From Magnolia sinica (Eukaryota > Streptophyta > Magnoliopsida > Magnoliales > Magnoliaceae), in the NCBI RefSeq assembly GCF_029962835.1, contig NC_080581.1:26178001-26242000 (forward strand): DNA of 64,000 nucleotides, read 5' to 3'. A program made the translations under genes and the position numbers. The notes beneath the pieces are model-generated. The model ran no database searches. It was not told where the DNA came from and saw only the letters and a program-made list of their open reading frames with translations. This document shows, one piece after another, positions 45,041-57,570 of this stretch. Positions within the stretch are counted from its first letter, which is position 1, and each line of letters opens with the position of its first letter.

Positions 45041-47477
45041 CACCCTTAACCAATAACCTAAACCTATTCTCAAATCCCAAAACCTATAACTACAACTTAA
45101 ACCTATAAACCATAACCAAAACCTATAACCTAAACTCAATTCCCTAAACTTTAACCTACAACCTAACCTAAACCGATACTCTTAACCTAAATCTATTCTC
45201 AAATCTCAAAACCTACAACCTAAACAATAACCTATAACCTATAACCTAAACTCAATTCCCTAAACCTTAACCTATAACCTAACCTAAACCTATACTTATA
45301 ACCTAAACCTATTCTCAAATCCCAAAATCTATAACTATAACCTAAACCTTAACCAAAAACCTATAACCTAACCTAAACCTAAACCTATAACCTTAACCTT
45401 AACATATAACCTAAACCTAAACCTAAACCTATAACCTAAACCTATTCTCAAATTCCTAAACCTAAACCTAAAACCTAAATGTAATCTCAAATCAGTAAAC
45501 CTAAACCTACACCTAATCCTAATCTCAACTCCCTAACCTAAACCTAAACCTAAACTTGAAAACCCAAACCTAAACCCGATCCTGAACCCGAGCCCGATTT
45601 CCTATACCTAAACCTAACCTATTCTCAACTCCCTAAACCTTAACCTATAACCTAAACATAAACCTAAAACCTAAATGTATTCTCAAATCCCTAAACTTAA
45701 ACCTACACCTAATCCTAATCTTAACTCCCTAACCTAAACCTAAACCTAAACTTGAAAACCCAAACCTAAACCCGATCCTGAACCTGAACCCGATTTCCTA
45801 AACCTATACCTTAACCTATAACCTAACCTAAACCTATACTTATAACCTAAACCTATTCTCAAATCCCAAAACCTATAAGTATAACTTAAACCTTAACCAA
45901 AAACCTATAACCTAACCTAAACCTAAGCCTATAACCTTAACCTAAACCTAAACCTATAACCTTAACCTTAACATATAACCTTAACCTAAACCTAAACCTA
46001 AACCTATAACCTAAACCTATTCTCAAATCCCTAAACCTAAAACTAAACCTAAACCTAAACCTATAACCTAAACCTATTCTCAAATCCCTAAACCTAAACC
46101 TAAACCTTAATGTATTCTCAAATCCCTAAACCTAATCCTAATCTCAACTCCCTAACCTAAACCTAGACCCAAACTTGAAAACCCAAACCTAAACCCGATC
46201 CCGAACCCGAACCCGATTTCCTAAACCTAAACCTTAACCTATTCTCAATTCCCTAAACCTATAGCCTAAAACCTAAACCTATACCTTAACCTAAACCTAA
46301 ACCTAAACCCTAAACCTATAACCTATAACCTAAACCTAAACCTAAAACCTAAATGTATTCTCAAATCCCTAAACTTTAACCTACAACCTAACCTAAACCT
46401 ATTCTCAAATCCCAAAACCTATAACCTAAACAATAACCTAAACCTATAACCTATAACCTATAACCTTAACCTATAACCTAAACATAAACCTAAAACCTAA
46501 ATGTATTCTCAAATCCCTAAACCTAAACCTACACCTAATCCTAATCTCAACTCCCTAACCTAAACTTGAAAACTTAAACCTCAACCCGATCCTGAACCCA
46601 AACCCGATTTCCTAAACCTAAACCTTAACCTATAACCTAACCTAAACCTATACTTATAACCTAAACCTATTCTCAAATCCCAAAAGCAATAACTATAACC
46701 TAAACCTTAACCAAAAACCTATAACCTAACCTAAACCTAAACCTATAACCTTAACCTAAACCTAAACCTATAACCTAAACCTAAACCTATTCCCAAATCC
46801 CTAAACCTTAATGTATTCTCAAATCCCTAAACCTAAACCTACACCTAATCCTAATCTCAACTCCCTAACCTAAACCTAAACCCAAACTTGAAAACCCAAA
46901 CCTAAACCCGATCCCGAACCCGAACCCGATTTCTTAAACCTAAACCTTAACCTATTCTCAATTCCCTAAACCTATAGCTTATAACCTAAACCGAAACCTA
47001 AACCTATACCTTAACCTGAACCTAAACCCTAAACCTATAACCTATAACCTAAACCTAAACCTAAAACCTAAATGTATTCTCAAATCCCTAAACCTAAACC
47101 TACACCTAATCCTAATCTCAACTCCCTAACCTAAACCTAAACCTAAACTTGAAAACCCAAACCTAAACTCGATCCTGAACCCGAACCTGATTTCCTAAAC
47201 CTAAACCTTAACCTATTCTCAATTCCGTAAACCTTAACCTATAACCTAACCTAAACCTAAATCTATAACTGGCACTTATAACCTAAACCTAAACCTAAAA
47301 CCGAAGTGTATTCTTAAATCCTTAAACCTAAACCTACACCTAATCATAATCTCAACTCCCTAACCTAAACCTAATTGAAAACCCAAACCTAAACTCGATC
47401 CCGAACCCGAACCCGATTTCCTAAACCTAAACCTTAACCTATTCTCAATTCCCTAAACCTATATCTTATAACCTAAA
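45041..47477. repeat. Degenerate telomere-like array, part 2
   Basis: CCTAAA-rich array with higher-order marker phrases (TGTATTCTCAAATCCC, CTACACCTAATCCTAATCTC, AACTTGAAAACCCAAACC, CCCGAACCCGATTTCC) in fixed order, recurring roughly every 200-310 bp. It is interrupted at 47478 by the retrotransposon and resumes at 60414. Confidence 0.9.
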
Positions 47478-49389
47478 TGTCATGACCCAAACCCGGAAAT
47501 CGGATTCACAGGAATCATGATCGCCGAGTCCGGTGCCAACAGCCTCCGTAGTACCCCATTCTCGGCTCCTAATGTCCATACACCAGATTCCGATCCTGGG
47601 ACAAGGAGAATTTTTTTTATATATATACATTTAACTCGTAATAAGCATAACCACAAGATTACCTAATTCACAAAGGTAACATCATCATCACATATCCAGT
47701 AATATAATCATTTGAGTATAATGCTGAAAGGGAAATACATGCATCGAAAATCAAGCTCCAAAAGACCGCTACACGCTCCAAGCTCAACACTACTGTAACT
47801 TAACATCACCTGCATGCATCTATCGTGCATAAGATTTTCGAATTAGAGGGTGGTGTAAGTGTGTGCACAAGGTAAGTGCCAAGTATTTAACGCAATAACA
47901 TAATCATACAATGTCGAAATGGGCGAAGGTCATGAATCATACGTTATCAGAGTAAGCGAAAATACTGACAAGTCCATGAGTCAAACAATATCAGAATATG
48001 CAATACGGATCAACTATACAAATGAGGAACAATATCAGAATACGTGATATAGATCAACTATACAAATGATGAGTCATAAAGAGTCAAATATCAGAAATTT
48101 AAACCATATAAATACAGAAACACAGGTAACCCAAAATGCCATATGCCACAAATATAATGCAATATACAGTGCGAATGGAATGACCATGCTGGGGTGTGAA
48201 GTCAGGATGGTAGTACATAGTATCGCAGGCTATGGGGTCCATCACAATGGACTTCTATCCAAACTAGTCCCATACCTAAATTGGATAATCAGACCCAATG
48301 TGGTAAACTCCTAATCTCAGGTTAGTCACGCGCCCCAACCGAAATCCTGACCATTGCGAAGGTATACGTAACAAATAGTTGTGCACCACCAGCCTTCCTC
48401 TCTAGGATCATCACCGGGGTCTATTACACTTCAAACCAGATTGCCACCACATTGCGCATAACAAGGTAAGTGGAAGAGACCTCACTATCCGCCTACCAAT
48501 ATCGGGCCCGGCTCGTCGATAGCGGACCCATTCCTCGAGCTGGTCAAACTCAGCTTAGCATTGTCGCCTCCTCTCGGGCAGGTAAGGCCGCACCCCCTTC
48601 CAACTGACCACGACACAGTGGGAGACTCGGTCTAATGGTATACAGCCCTCATGTGCTCATGCATCCACTAGTCTAGACGTTGGAGCAACCTCTAGAACCA
48701 AGAGGGTTTATGGACTTTCACCCAGGGATATCTATAACACCCCATGTAGAATAAATTTTCGGTGTCCCATCTGGCCATCCACGATATGCCTGTGAGGCTA
48801 TGACCCTAATGTCGCTAGGGCATACATTAATCATAATACAAGATGCATGAGTCATACAATCCAGTCATGCATCAATCTTGCGCATACCGTGCGCTCATGT
48901 GAGATAATCTCCGCCTATCAGGGAGTCTCATAACAACATGCTCAATGACATATGCAAAGATCAACCACACCTCATAACAAACATGCAAATGATGCTTATG
49001 GGTAGGTATCATGATGCTATGCTGTCATATACTCATAATCCGATCAATAACCGGCATCGACAATAGACCTCGACAATGTGGACATTTAATCAACATTGCC
49101 CCCGAGGAATGACGCTCATAGATCCTAACATATAGTGGACCCATGACCTCACACGAGAGCCAAATATACAACACCATGGGCCTCACTCAAGAGCTAAATA
49201 CACATCACGATGGGCCTTTCACATGGGCCTAACATACATCACAATGGGCTCCATCGCCTGACCCTCAAATGCATCACAATGAGCCCTATCACATAGACAT
49301 CATATTCATCACATTAGGCTTAAAACACGACTCGAATATACGTCGCAATGGCCCTCAACTACGAGTCGCATATACACCATATACGTCTC

Positions 49390-49850
49390 GACAATCGGAG
49401 TTGGCCTCGATACTTGGCCTCGACAATCGGGATCGATCGATAATCAGAATCGGTGAATCGGTCACGTCAATCGGAATCGGCAATCGGCCACAACACTTGG
49501 GATCGATCGATAATCAGAATTGGTAAATCGATCATGACAATCGAGATCAATCGATAATCGGAGTTGGCAAATTGGTCACGTCAATCGATAAATTGGCCAC
49601 GACAATCGAGATCGATTGATCATCAGAGTTGGTAATCGGTCACGTCAATCAGAATCGGTAATCGGCCATAACAATCGGAATCGATCGATAATCAAAATCG
49701 GCAAACCGGTCACGACAATCGCGATCGATCGATAATCAGAGTCGGCAAATCGGTCACGTCAATTAGAATCGGTAATCGACCATAACAATCAGAATCGATC
49801 GATAATCAAAATCGACAAACCGGTCACGACAATCGGACTCGACAAGAATG
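49390..49850. repeat. 43-bp ATCGATCGAT satellite, copy C
   Basis: About 10 units, more irregular than copy B, with inserted TCAATCGGAATCGGCAATCGG variants. Confidence 0.85.
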
Positions 49851-49899
49851 GGCTTAACAAGGCCTAAGGAAAGGTCACAATGAGGACATCTAACCGTCA

Positions 49900-50790
49900 T
49901 TGCCCATCAATGTGGCCATCTAACCAACATTGCTCTCAAGGAGTGGCCTGCATAAGGAATTCCTAAATACGTAACGGCCACACATACATCACATTGGGCC
50001 TCATTCATGGGCCACGACTCATGGACTTTAAATACACAATAGGTGGGCCCTACACATGGGCCTCAAATATATACAACAGGTGAGCCTCAATGGACGAGCC
50101 ACAAATACATCAAGATGGGCCTTACACAAGGGTCTCATATATCACAATGGACCTCATATCTGGGCCTCAAATACATCATAATGGGCCTTACATACATCAC
50201 ATCGAGGCGGGCCCTGCACATATTAAATGGACCCTAATGGATGGACAGTGTACTTGCTATTCACACATTAAGGTGGGCCGCATAAGTGGACGGCATAGAT
50301 GAAACACATACAACATGGTGGGCCCTGTGATTACATAGCAGAAGGGCCCACCGTTCAACAAGCTAGATGGTGCAGAATTATACAACACATACATAACGGT
50401 GGTCCCACGTCTCTCGCGACCGGATGAAATAGATACAACACATACCTCAAGTCGGGCCCACGTCCCATGGACGGTGCATATAAAACATGTACATCATATT
50501 GGGCCCATATGTACATCACATTGGGCCATATTTCATGGGCCCCAAACACATCAAGTGGGCCGCATCAATGGGCTACATCACTTAGCCCTCAAATACACAA
50601 CAAGTGGGCCCTACAACTGGGCCTCAAATACATCACATTAGCCACGCATCATGAACCTAATACACGTCACAATGGGTCGCACGATAAGGGCCTAATACAC
50701 ACATAATGGGCCTCGTGTACATCAAGTTGGGCCTCATCTATGGGCCTCATATACGCCAAGTGGGCCGCATCAATGGGCCTAATACTTTCC
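49900..50790. repeat. GGGCC-rich tandem repeats, copy C
   Basis: Loose 30-40 bp units of GGGCCTCAAATACATCACA type, matching 56680-57570 in copy D. Frames across it are repeat by-products. Confidence 0.75.
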
Positions 50791-51774
50791 AAAAAAATGA
50801 ACCATATCGAAAGATCATATAAACCACACCCTAAATAGGACCGGGGATGACGATTGGAAAATCATCTAGACCATACCACAAATAGCAGTGGTGATAATGT
50901 TTTCCGCGACTTCAAATTTTCAGGGCCCACCATGGAGATTATTTTCTATCCAATCTGTTCATAAGGTCACAAGGGCCTGAACTAAAAAGAAAAACAAATT
51001 TCATATCAATCCAAAACTTCTGCATTCCTAAAAGGGTTTAAATGGTAGGCGTTTAGCCTTCTATTGTTTGCAGCGTGGTCCACCTAATGGAAAGCATGGA
51101 TATAGAATAAATACATCAATGCTAGTGGTGGGGTCCACGTACGTGGCCTACAAGCCAAAGACGAGCTCGTTAAATGAATGGATTGTTCAGATATAACACT
51201 GGCGTCATGGTGCAGCCAGCATCGTCCCAATGCATGGATGGTGTCAATATACAAAACATCAAGGTGGGCCACACGTCCAACCTGATGGACGGTGTGAAAG
51301 CCACACGAGCAGGGCCCACCGTTCCATTGCACGGATGGTGTGGTTACAACACTAGATCATGGTGGGCCCCACCTGCCAAGTGGATGGGCATTTTGAATAT
51401 AACAAATACCTCATGGTCAGACCACTGCAGACGTCAATACAATAGCTATTAGCTGGTTGTGAGGTACATCAGCCCATCTACCTCCATCTCCCATTCAGAT
51501 GGACAGCTGGATATACAAGGCATATCTCAAGGTGGGCCCCACCCCCACACGTGCAGCACATGTGGGGTGGGTCTCACACCCAAAAAGGGACGGGCGGCGT
51601 GGAGAAAAACATATATATCATGGTGGCATTCCACATGGCACCGTCCAAATGGATGGTGCAGAAATAAAATAGATATATCAAGGTGGGCCTCATAGATGGG
51701 AGCTCATATATATTAAGGTGGGCCTCATAGATGGACGGCAAGGGTGAAACAGGTGGGTTCAACAAAGGGCCCAC

Positions 51775-51814
51775 CATCTGGTATATATTATATAATATAA
51801 TATATAATACATAT

Positions 51815-51890
<76 letters not shown>
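51775..51890. repeat. AT dinucleotide tract in copy C
   Basis: (TA)n much longer than the matching site in copy D (58560-58605). Confidence 0.85.
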
Positions 51891-53703
51891 CACGCACATA
51901 ATGGTGCAGCCACACACATAGGGTGGGTCCCACCGTCCAATGCAATGGATGGTGTGGATAAAACACATAAATCATGGTGGGTTGCCACCGTCCACCGTCA
52001 GTGGATGGTGCAAAAGAAACACGTACATCACTGGGGGTCCCACGTGGGGCCCACCATAACGTTTATCTTCCATCCAACCCATTCATAAGGTCACCCGTAC
52101 CTGGATGAAAGGGAAAAACAAATTTCATTTTGATCCAAAACTCCTATGGACCCAACAAGGGTTTCAATGGCAGATGGTTCAATTCACACTGTTTCCTGTG
52201 ATGTGGGCCACCTGAGCTTTGGATGGGCCTGAGTTTTGGAGGGGGGCCACGTCAAGTAGGGGCCCACCTCATGAACGGTTTAGATGTCATACACACATCA
52301 TGGTGGGGCCCACGGCAGGGGCCATGGGCTGATGCTTGTCCGTCCATCCATCAGTGTGCAGGCAGCGCCTGCTGCCTTCTGACAGCAGCAGCGCCAGCTG
52401 TTGCTGCATCTATTTTTTTCCGCAGTACTTCACATGTGGAGCCCGCATCCGATGAATCCACTCCATCCATTGGTTTTTACTAATCAAGATGGACCAAACG
52501 AGTCCAATATTGGACATACTTCAGTGTATAAAACCATCAGGGTGGGTTTTCAACGGTGAAAACCACAGTTTTCCAAGGGATGGCCTACCAGAAGGTTGGA
52601 TTGGCCCCATTTTTCGGCTCAATGCCTAAAATGTCTAAGGAAAAGGATGGCTGGCGCGGATTGAATTTATATATCAAGGTGGGGCCTGCATGTGTGGTCC
52701 ACCTAAAAGTTTAGAATCAAACATTTTATTATTATTATTATACAAGGCACGTCTAGACACTGGCATGCCCAGACGCTGGAGTGCATCCCACAATGAGTTC
52801 ACGCATCACTGATGGACGGCGTGAGATGATTTCAAGGTGGGTCCCACATGGACGTGGCCCACTTGATCTTGATCAACCGGATGTTTGTGTTTTTCCTTCC
52901 ATCCAGGCCCATCAACAGGCTGGATGATGTAGATCCATCACATCCATTAGATTGATCCCACATGAAGGTAAATGGCATGGATAAAATTTATGCTTCATGG
53001 TGGAATACACACACCAAATGGGCCACACTCCCCTTCATCATCATCACCATAAGAGAGAGAGAGAGAGAAAAAAAAAAACATAGAAAAAGCACCCACCTTT
53101 GATTTCTTCTTCCTTCTTCCGCCAACACGATCTAGAGCGCCAAGGAGACGATTTCAACGATCAAGATGTTCTTTGGATGGTGGAGATGGGAGGTGGGAAG
53201 TGGGCTGCACATGGCTTCTTATGGGGAGGCTTAGACGATTCTTGCTTGGAGAATGAGAGAGAGAGAAAGAGAGAGGGAATGAAAGAGAAGTGATGGGAGA
53301 GGGATGGGTGAAAGGTGATGGGTGTACTTATTGTAAGGGAAAGTTGACTTTGGAGAGGGGTAGTTGTACTTGGGGATGGTTGTTGTACTTGACTTGATTT
53401 GATTGATGGATTTGACGTTTCGTAGAGATTCTCTCGTAATTGTAATGCGCGGCATTTTCCTCAAGCTGAACGTAGGCCCACATCTCCTGGCCCGAGCATC
53501 GCCTCGATGCGTGGGACGCGGCATCCAAACCGCGGCGACGGCGCGGTCGCACTGGTATAAGTATTGGGTCGAGCCGACTCAATGTACAGAATATGATTTA
53601 GGATCGCACGCAAACGTCGATTATACATTGCGGGTTGTCGGAATTCGTCGAGAAGGATCGCTGGAGTCAACGGAACAGTAGAGACTAGGATACGGGTCTT
53701 ATA

Positions 53704-53716
53704 GCTCTACCCACCT
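53704..53716 (-). other. Polypurine tract
   Basis: The minus strand reads AGGTGGGTAGAGC directly before the 3' LTR. It is preceded by the near-palindrome AAATTTCGAGGACGAAATTT (53723-53742), a conserved mark just upstream of the polypurine tract in Tekay/Del gypsy elements. Confidence 0.7.
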
Positions 53717-53811
53717 AATAAAAAATTTCGTCCTCGAAATTTAAACCTCAATACAACCAATACAGAGCTCTCAAAGGGAGGAAAATCCTATCACAAAATA
53801 TACTAACATAA

Positions 53812-53892
53812 TCGAACACCTAAGAGATGGGGATAATGCCAATGAATCTCAGCCTTATGCTCCCAAGATGCCTCCTCAACTTTATGATGACC
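53812..53892 (-). pseudogene. Gypsy polyprotein C-terminal relic
   Basis: The minus strand reads HHKVEEASWEHKAEIHWHYP and then HLLGV. This is the usual end of chromovirus pol (..VEEATWE.E..M...YPHLF). A stop precedes it. It shows that the element is a deletion derivative of a coding gypsy element, not a structure built from scratch. Confidence 0.75.
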
Positions 53893-54096
53893 TCATTGAA
53901 CCTCGGATCCCGTATCAGAAATGATCGAAACTGTAATACTATGCAGCCTCATAATCTCCATGGTAGGGAGCTATGTTAGAAAATCTCTAAGTTATTCGAA
54001 CTTGGGGATCTAACCATTCTAGATTCTCAACAATGATAGAGTGTAGGGTAACTATCAACAGATATGTGATGTTATCTTCAAGTATCCCCAAGTTAT

Positions 54097-54108
54097 GCTC
54101 TGATACCA
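54097..54108 (-). other. Primer-binding site (initiator Met tRNA type)
   Basis: The minus strand reads TGGTATCAGAGC, 5 bp after the 5' LTR end at 54114. Confidence 0.9.
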
Positions 54109-54250
54109 ACTTCTATCACGCCCCAAACCCAGAAATTGGATTCACAGGAATCACGATCACCGAGTCCAGTACCGACAGTCTCCGTAGTACCCCATTCTTG
54201 GATCCTAACGTCCATACGCCAGATTCCGATCCTGGGACCCCACAAGGAGG

Positions 54251-54252
<2 letters not shown>

Positions 54253-54327
<75 letters not shown>
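54253..54327. repeat. (TA)n microsatellite in copy D
   Basis: About 37 TA units. The homologous site has an A/T homopolymer in copies A (near 5032) and B (near 24991) and T8(AT)n in copy C (near 47610). Confidence 0.95.
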
Positions 54328-54328
<1 letters not shown>

Positions 54329-56159
54329 CTCGTAATAAGCATAACCACATGATTACCCAATTCACAAAGCCAACATCATCATCACATGTCCACTAATATA
54401 ATCATTTTAGTACAATGCTGAAAGGGAAATACATGAATCAAAAATCAAGCTCCAGAAGACCACTACACGCTCCAAGCTCAACACTGCTGCAACCTAACAT
54501 CACCTGCATACATCTATCATGCATAAGCTTATAGAAAGCTTAGAGGGTGGTGTAAGTGTGTGCACAAGGTAAGTGCCAAGTATTCAACGCAATGACATAA
54601 TCATACAATGTTGAAATGGGCAAAAGGTTATGAATCATACATTATCAGAGTAAGCGAAAATACTGACAAGTCCATGAGTTAAACAATATTAGAATACGCA
54701 ATACGGATCAACTATACAAATGAGGAACAATATCAGAATACGCGATATAGATCAACTATACAAATGAGGAGTCATAAAGAGTCAAATATCAGATGCCGAA
54801 TTTAAACCATATAAATGCAAAAACATAGGTAACCCAAAATGTCATATGCCACGAATGTAATGCAATATGCCATGCAAAAGGAATGACCATGCTGGGGTGT
54901 GAAGTAGGGATGGTAGTACGTAGTATCACAGGCTATGGGGTCCATCACAATGGACTTCTATCCAAACTAGTCACATACCTAAATTAGATAGTCAGACCCA
55001 ATGTGGTAAACTCCTGATCTCAGGTTAGTCGCGTGCCCCAACCGAAATCCTGGCCATTACGAAGGTATACATAACAAATAGTTGCGCACCACCAGCCCGA
55101 GTGGATAGTGAATGAATGAATGAATGAGTATGCAACTCCTGATCAATAAGTCCACATATCAATACAATTCCTCTTTGGGATCATCACCGGGGTCTATTAC
55201 ACTCCAAACCAAATTGTCACCCCATCGCGCACAATAAGGTGAGTGGAAGAGACCTCACTATTCGCCTGCCAATATCGGGCCCGGCTCGTCAATAACGGAC
55301 CCATTCCTCGAACTGGTCAGACTCAGCCTAGCATTGCCCCCTCCTCTCGGGCAGGTAAGGCCGCACCCCCTTCCAACCGACCACGACACAGTGGGAGACA
55401 CGGCCTAATGATATACGGCCCTTATGCGCTCATGCATCCACTTGGTCTAGACGTTGGAGCAACCTCTAGAACCAAGAGGGTTTAGGGATTTTCACCTAGG
55501 GATATCTATAGCATCCCATGTAAAATAAATTTCTGGTGTCCCATCTGGCCATCCATGATATGCCTGTAGAGGCTACGACCCTGATGTCGCTGGAGCGAAC
55601 AGTAATCATAATGCAAGATACATGAGTCATACAATCCAGTCATGCATCAATCCTGGGCATACCGTGAGCTCATGTGAGATAACCTCCGCCTATCAGGGAG
55701 TCTCATAATAACATGCTCAATGACATATGCAAAGATCAACCATACCTCATAACAAACATGCAGATGATGCATATGGGTAGGTATCATGAGACTATGTTGT
55801 CACATACTCATAATCGATATCAATAACCGGCATCAACAATTGACCTCGACAATGTGAACATTTAACCAACATTGCCCCCGAGGAATGATGCTCATAGATC
55901 CTAACATATAGTGGACCTATGACCTCACACAAGGACCAAATATACAACACCATAGGCCTCACTCAAGAGCTTAATACACATCACGATGGGCCTTTCACAT
56001 AGGCCTAACATACATCACAATGGGCTCCATCGCCTGACCCTCAAATGCATCACAATGAGCCCTATCACATAGACCTCATATTCATCACATTAGGCTTAAA
56101 ACATGAGTTGAATATACCTCGCAATGGCCCTCAACTACGAGTCGCATATACACCATATA

Positions 56160-56640
56160 GGTCTCGACAATCATCCTCGACAATCGAAGTCGGCCTCGAT
56201 ACTTAGCCTCGACAATTGGGATCGATCGACAATCAGAATCGGCAAATCGGTCACGTCAATCAGAATCGGCAATCGGCCATAACAATCGGGATCGATCGAT
56301 AATCAGAATTGGTAAATCAGTCACGACAATCGAGATCAATCGATAATCATAGTCAATAAATCGGTCACGTTAATCGACAAATCAGTTACGACAATCGGGA
56401 TTTATCGATAATCAGAGTCGGCAATCAGTCACGTCAATCAGAATCGGTAATCGGCCATAACAATCGAAATCGATCGATAATCAAAATCAGTAAACTGGTC
56501 ACGACAATCGGGATCGATCGATAATCAGAGTCGGTAAATCGGTCACGTCAATCAGAATCAGTAATCGGCCATAACAATCAAAATCGATCGATAATCAAAA
56601 TTGGCAAACCGGTCATGACAATCGAGCTCGACATGAATGG
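56160..56640. repeat. 43-bp ATCGATCGAT satellite, copy D
   Basis: About 10 units, closely parallel to copy C in order and variants. Confidence 0.85.
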
Positions 56641-56679
56641 GCTTAACAAGGCCTAAGGGAAGGTCACAATGAGGACATC

Positions 56680-57570
56680 TAACCGTCATTGCCCATCAAT
56701 GTGGCCATTTAACCAACATTTCTCTCAAGGAGTGGCCTACATAAGGAATTCCTAAACAACGTAACGGCCACACATACATCACATTGGGCCTCATTCATGG
56801 GCCACGACTCATGGACTTTAAATACACAATAGGTGGGCCCTACACATGGGCCTCAAATATATACAACATGTGGACCTCAGTGGACGAGCCACAAATACAT
56901 CAAGATGGGCCTTACACAAGGGTCTCATATATCACAATGGACCTCATATCTGGGCCTCAAATACATTATAATGGGCCTTACATATATCACATCGAGGCGG
57001 GCCCTGCACATATCAAATGGGCCCCAACGAATGGACAGTGTACTTGCTGTTCACACATTAAGGTGGGCCGCATGAGTGGACGGCATAGATGAAACACATA
57101 CAACATGGTGGGCCCTGTGATTACACAGCAGAAGGGCCCACCGTTCAACAAGCTAGATGGTGCAGAATTATACAACACATACATTGCGGTGGTCCCACGT
57201 CTCTCGTGGCCGGACGAAATAGATACAACACATACATCACGTCGGGCCCACGTCCCATGGACGGTGCAAATAAAACATGTATATCATATTGGGCCCATAT
57301 GTACATCACATTGGGCGATATTTCATGGGCCCCAAACACATCAAGTGGGCTGCATCACTTGGCCCTTAAATACAGAACAGGTGGGCCCTACACCTGGGCC
57401 TCAAATACATCACATTGGCCACGCGTCATGAACCTAATACACGTCACAATGGGTCGCATGATAAGGGCCTAATATACACATAATGGGCCTCGTGTACATC
57501 AAGTCGGGCCTCATCACATGGGCCTCATATACGCCAAGTGGGCCGCATCAATGGGCCTAATACTTTTCAA
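56680..57570. repeat. GGGCC-rich tandem repeats, copy D
   Basis: Same array as 49900-50790, slightly shortened (an ATCAATGGGCTAC unit present in copy C is missing near 57350). Confidence 0.75.

Larger units (their letters stand above)
47478..53703 (-). repeat. 3' LTR of giant-LTR element (copy C, 6226 bp)
   Basis: The left edge TGTCATGACCCAAACCCGG corresponds to the LTR 3' end, and the right edge ..GGGTCTTATA to its 5' start. Relative to copy D it lacks about 75 bp around 48391 (the GAATGAATGAATG segment present at 55095-55170), which accounts for the length difference. Hand comparison of 48475-48730 with 55250-55510 gives about 20 differences in some 255 bp, mostly transitions; other parts look closer. 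Confidence 0.88.
53704..54113 (-). mobile_element. 410-bp internal domain of giant-LTR element
   Basis: It contains the primer-binding site at one end and a gypsy pol tail plus purine tract at the other. Almost the whole gag-pol has been lost between about 53900 and 54096. No open frame of more than a few tens of codons remains. Confidence 0.85.

Noticed and set aside
42640..47477. True chromosome end (telomere)
   Set aside because: The units are mostly CCTAAA and CCTATAA variants with a long higher-order period, both sides continue into ordinary DNA, and the canonical CCCTAAA run is absent.
47478..47482. Exact target duplication for the 12.9-kb element
   Set aside because: The flanks are CTAAA and TAAAC. 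In a CCTAAA array near matches occur by chance, so none can be claimed.
51574..51975. Minus-strand frame of 133 codons with IYIYIY
   Set aside because: It is a product of the (TA)n tract and GTGGGCC repeats; the matching frame in copy D is broken differently.
53231..53582. Overlapping frames in the CpG-rich LTR start
   Set aside because: The frames are not conserved in copies B and D except where nucleotide identity is high, there is no protein family, and they lie in the LTR.
54097..54108. Possible tRNA gene because of the tRNA-Met match
   Set aside because: Only the 12-base primer-binding complement is present, with no cloverleaf around it.
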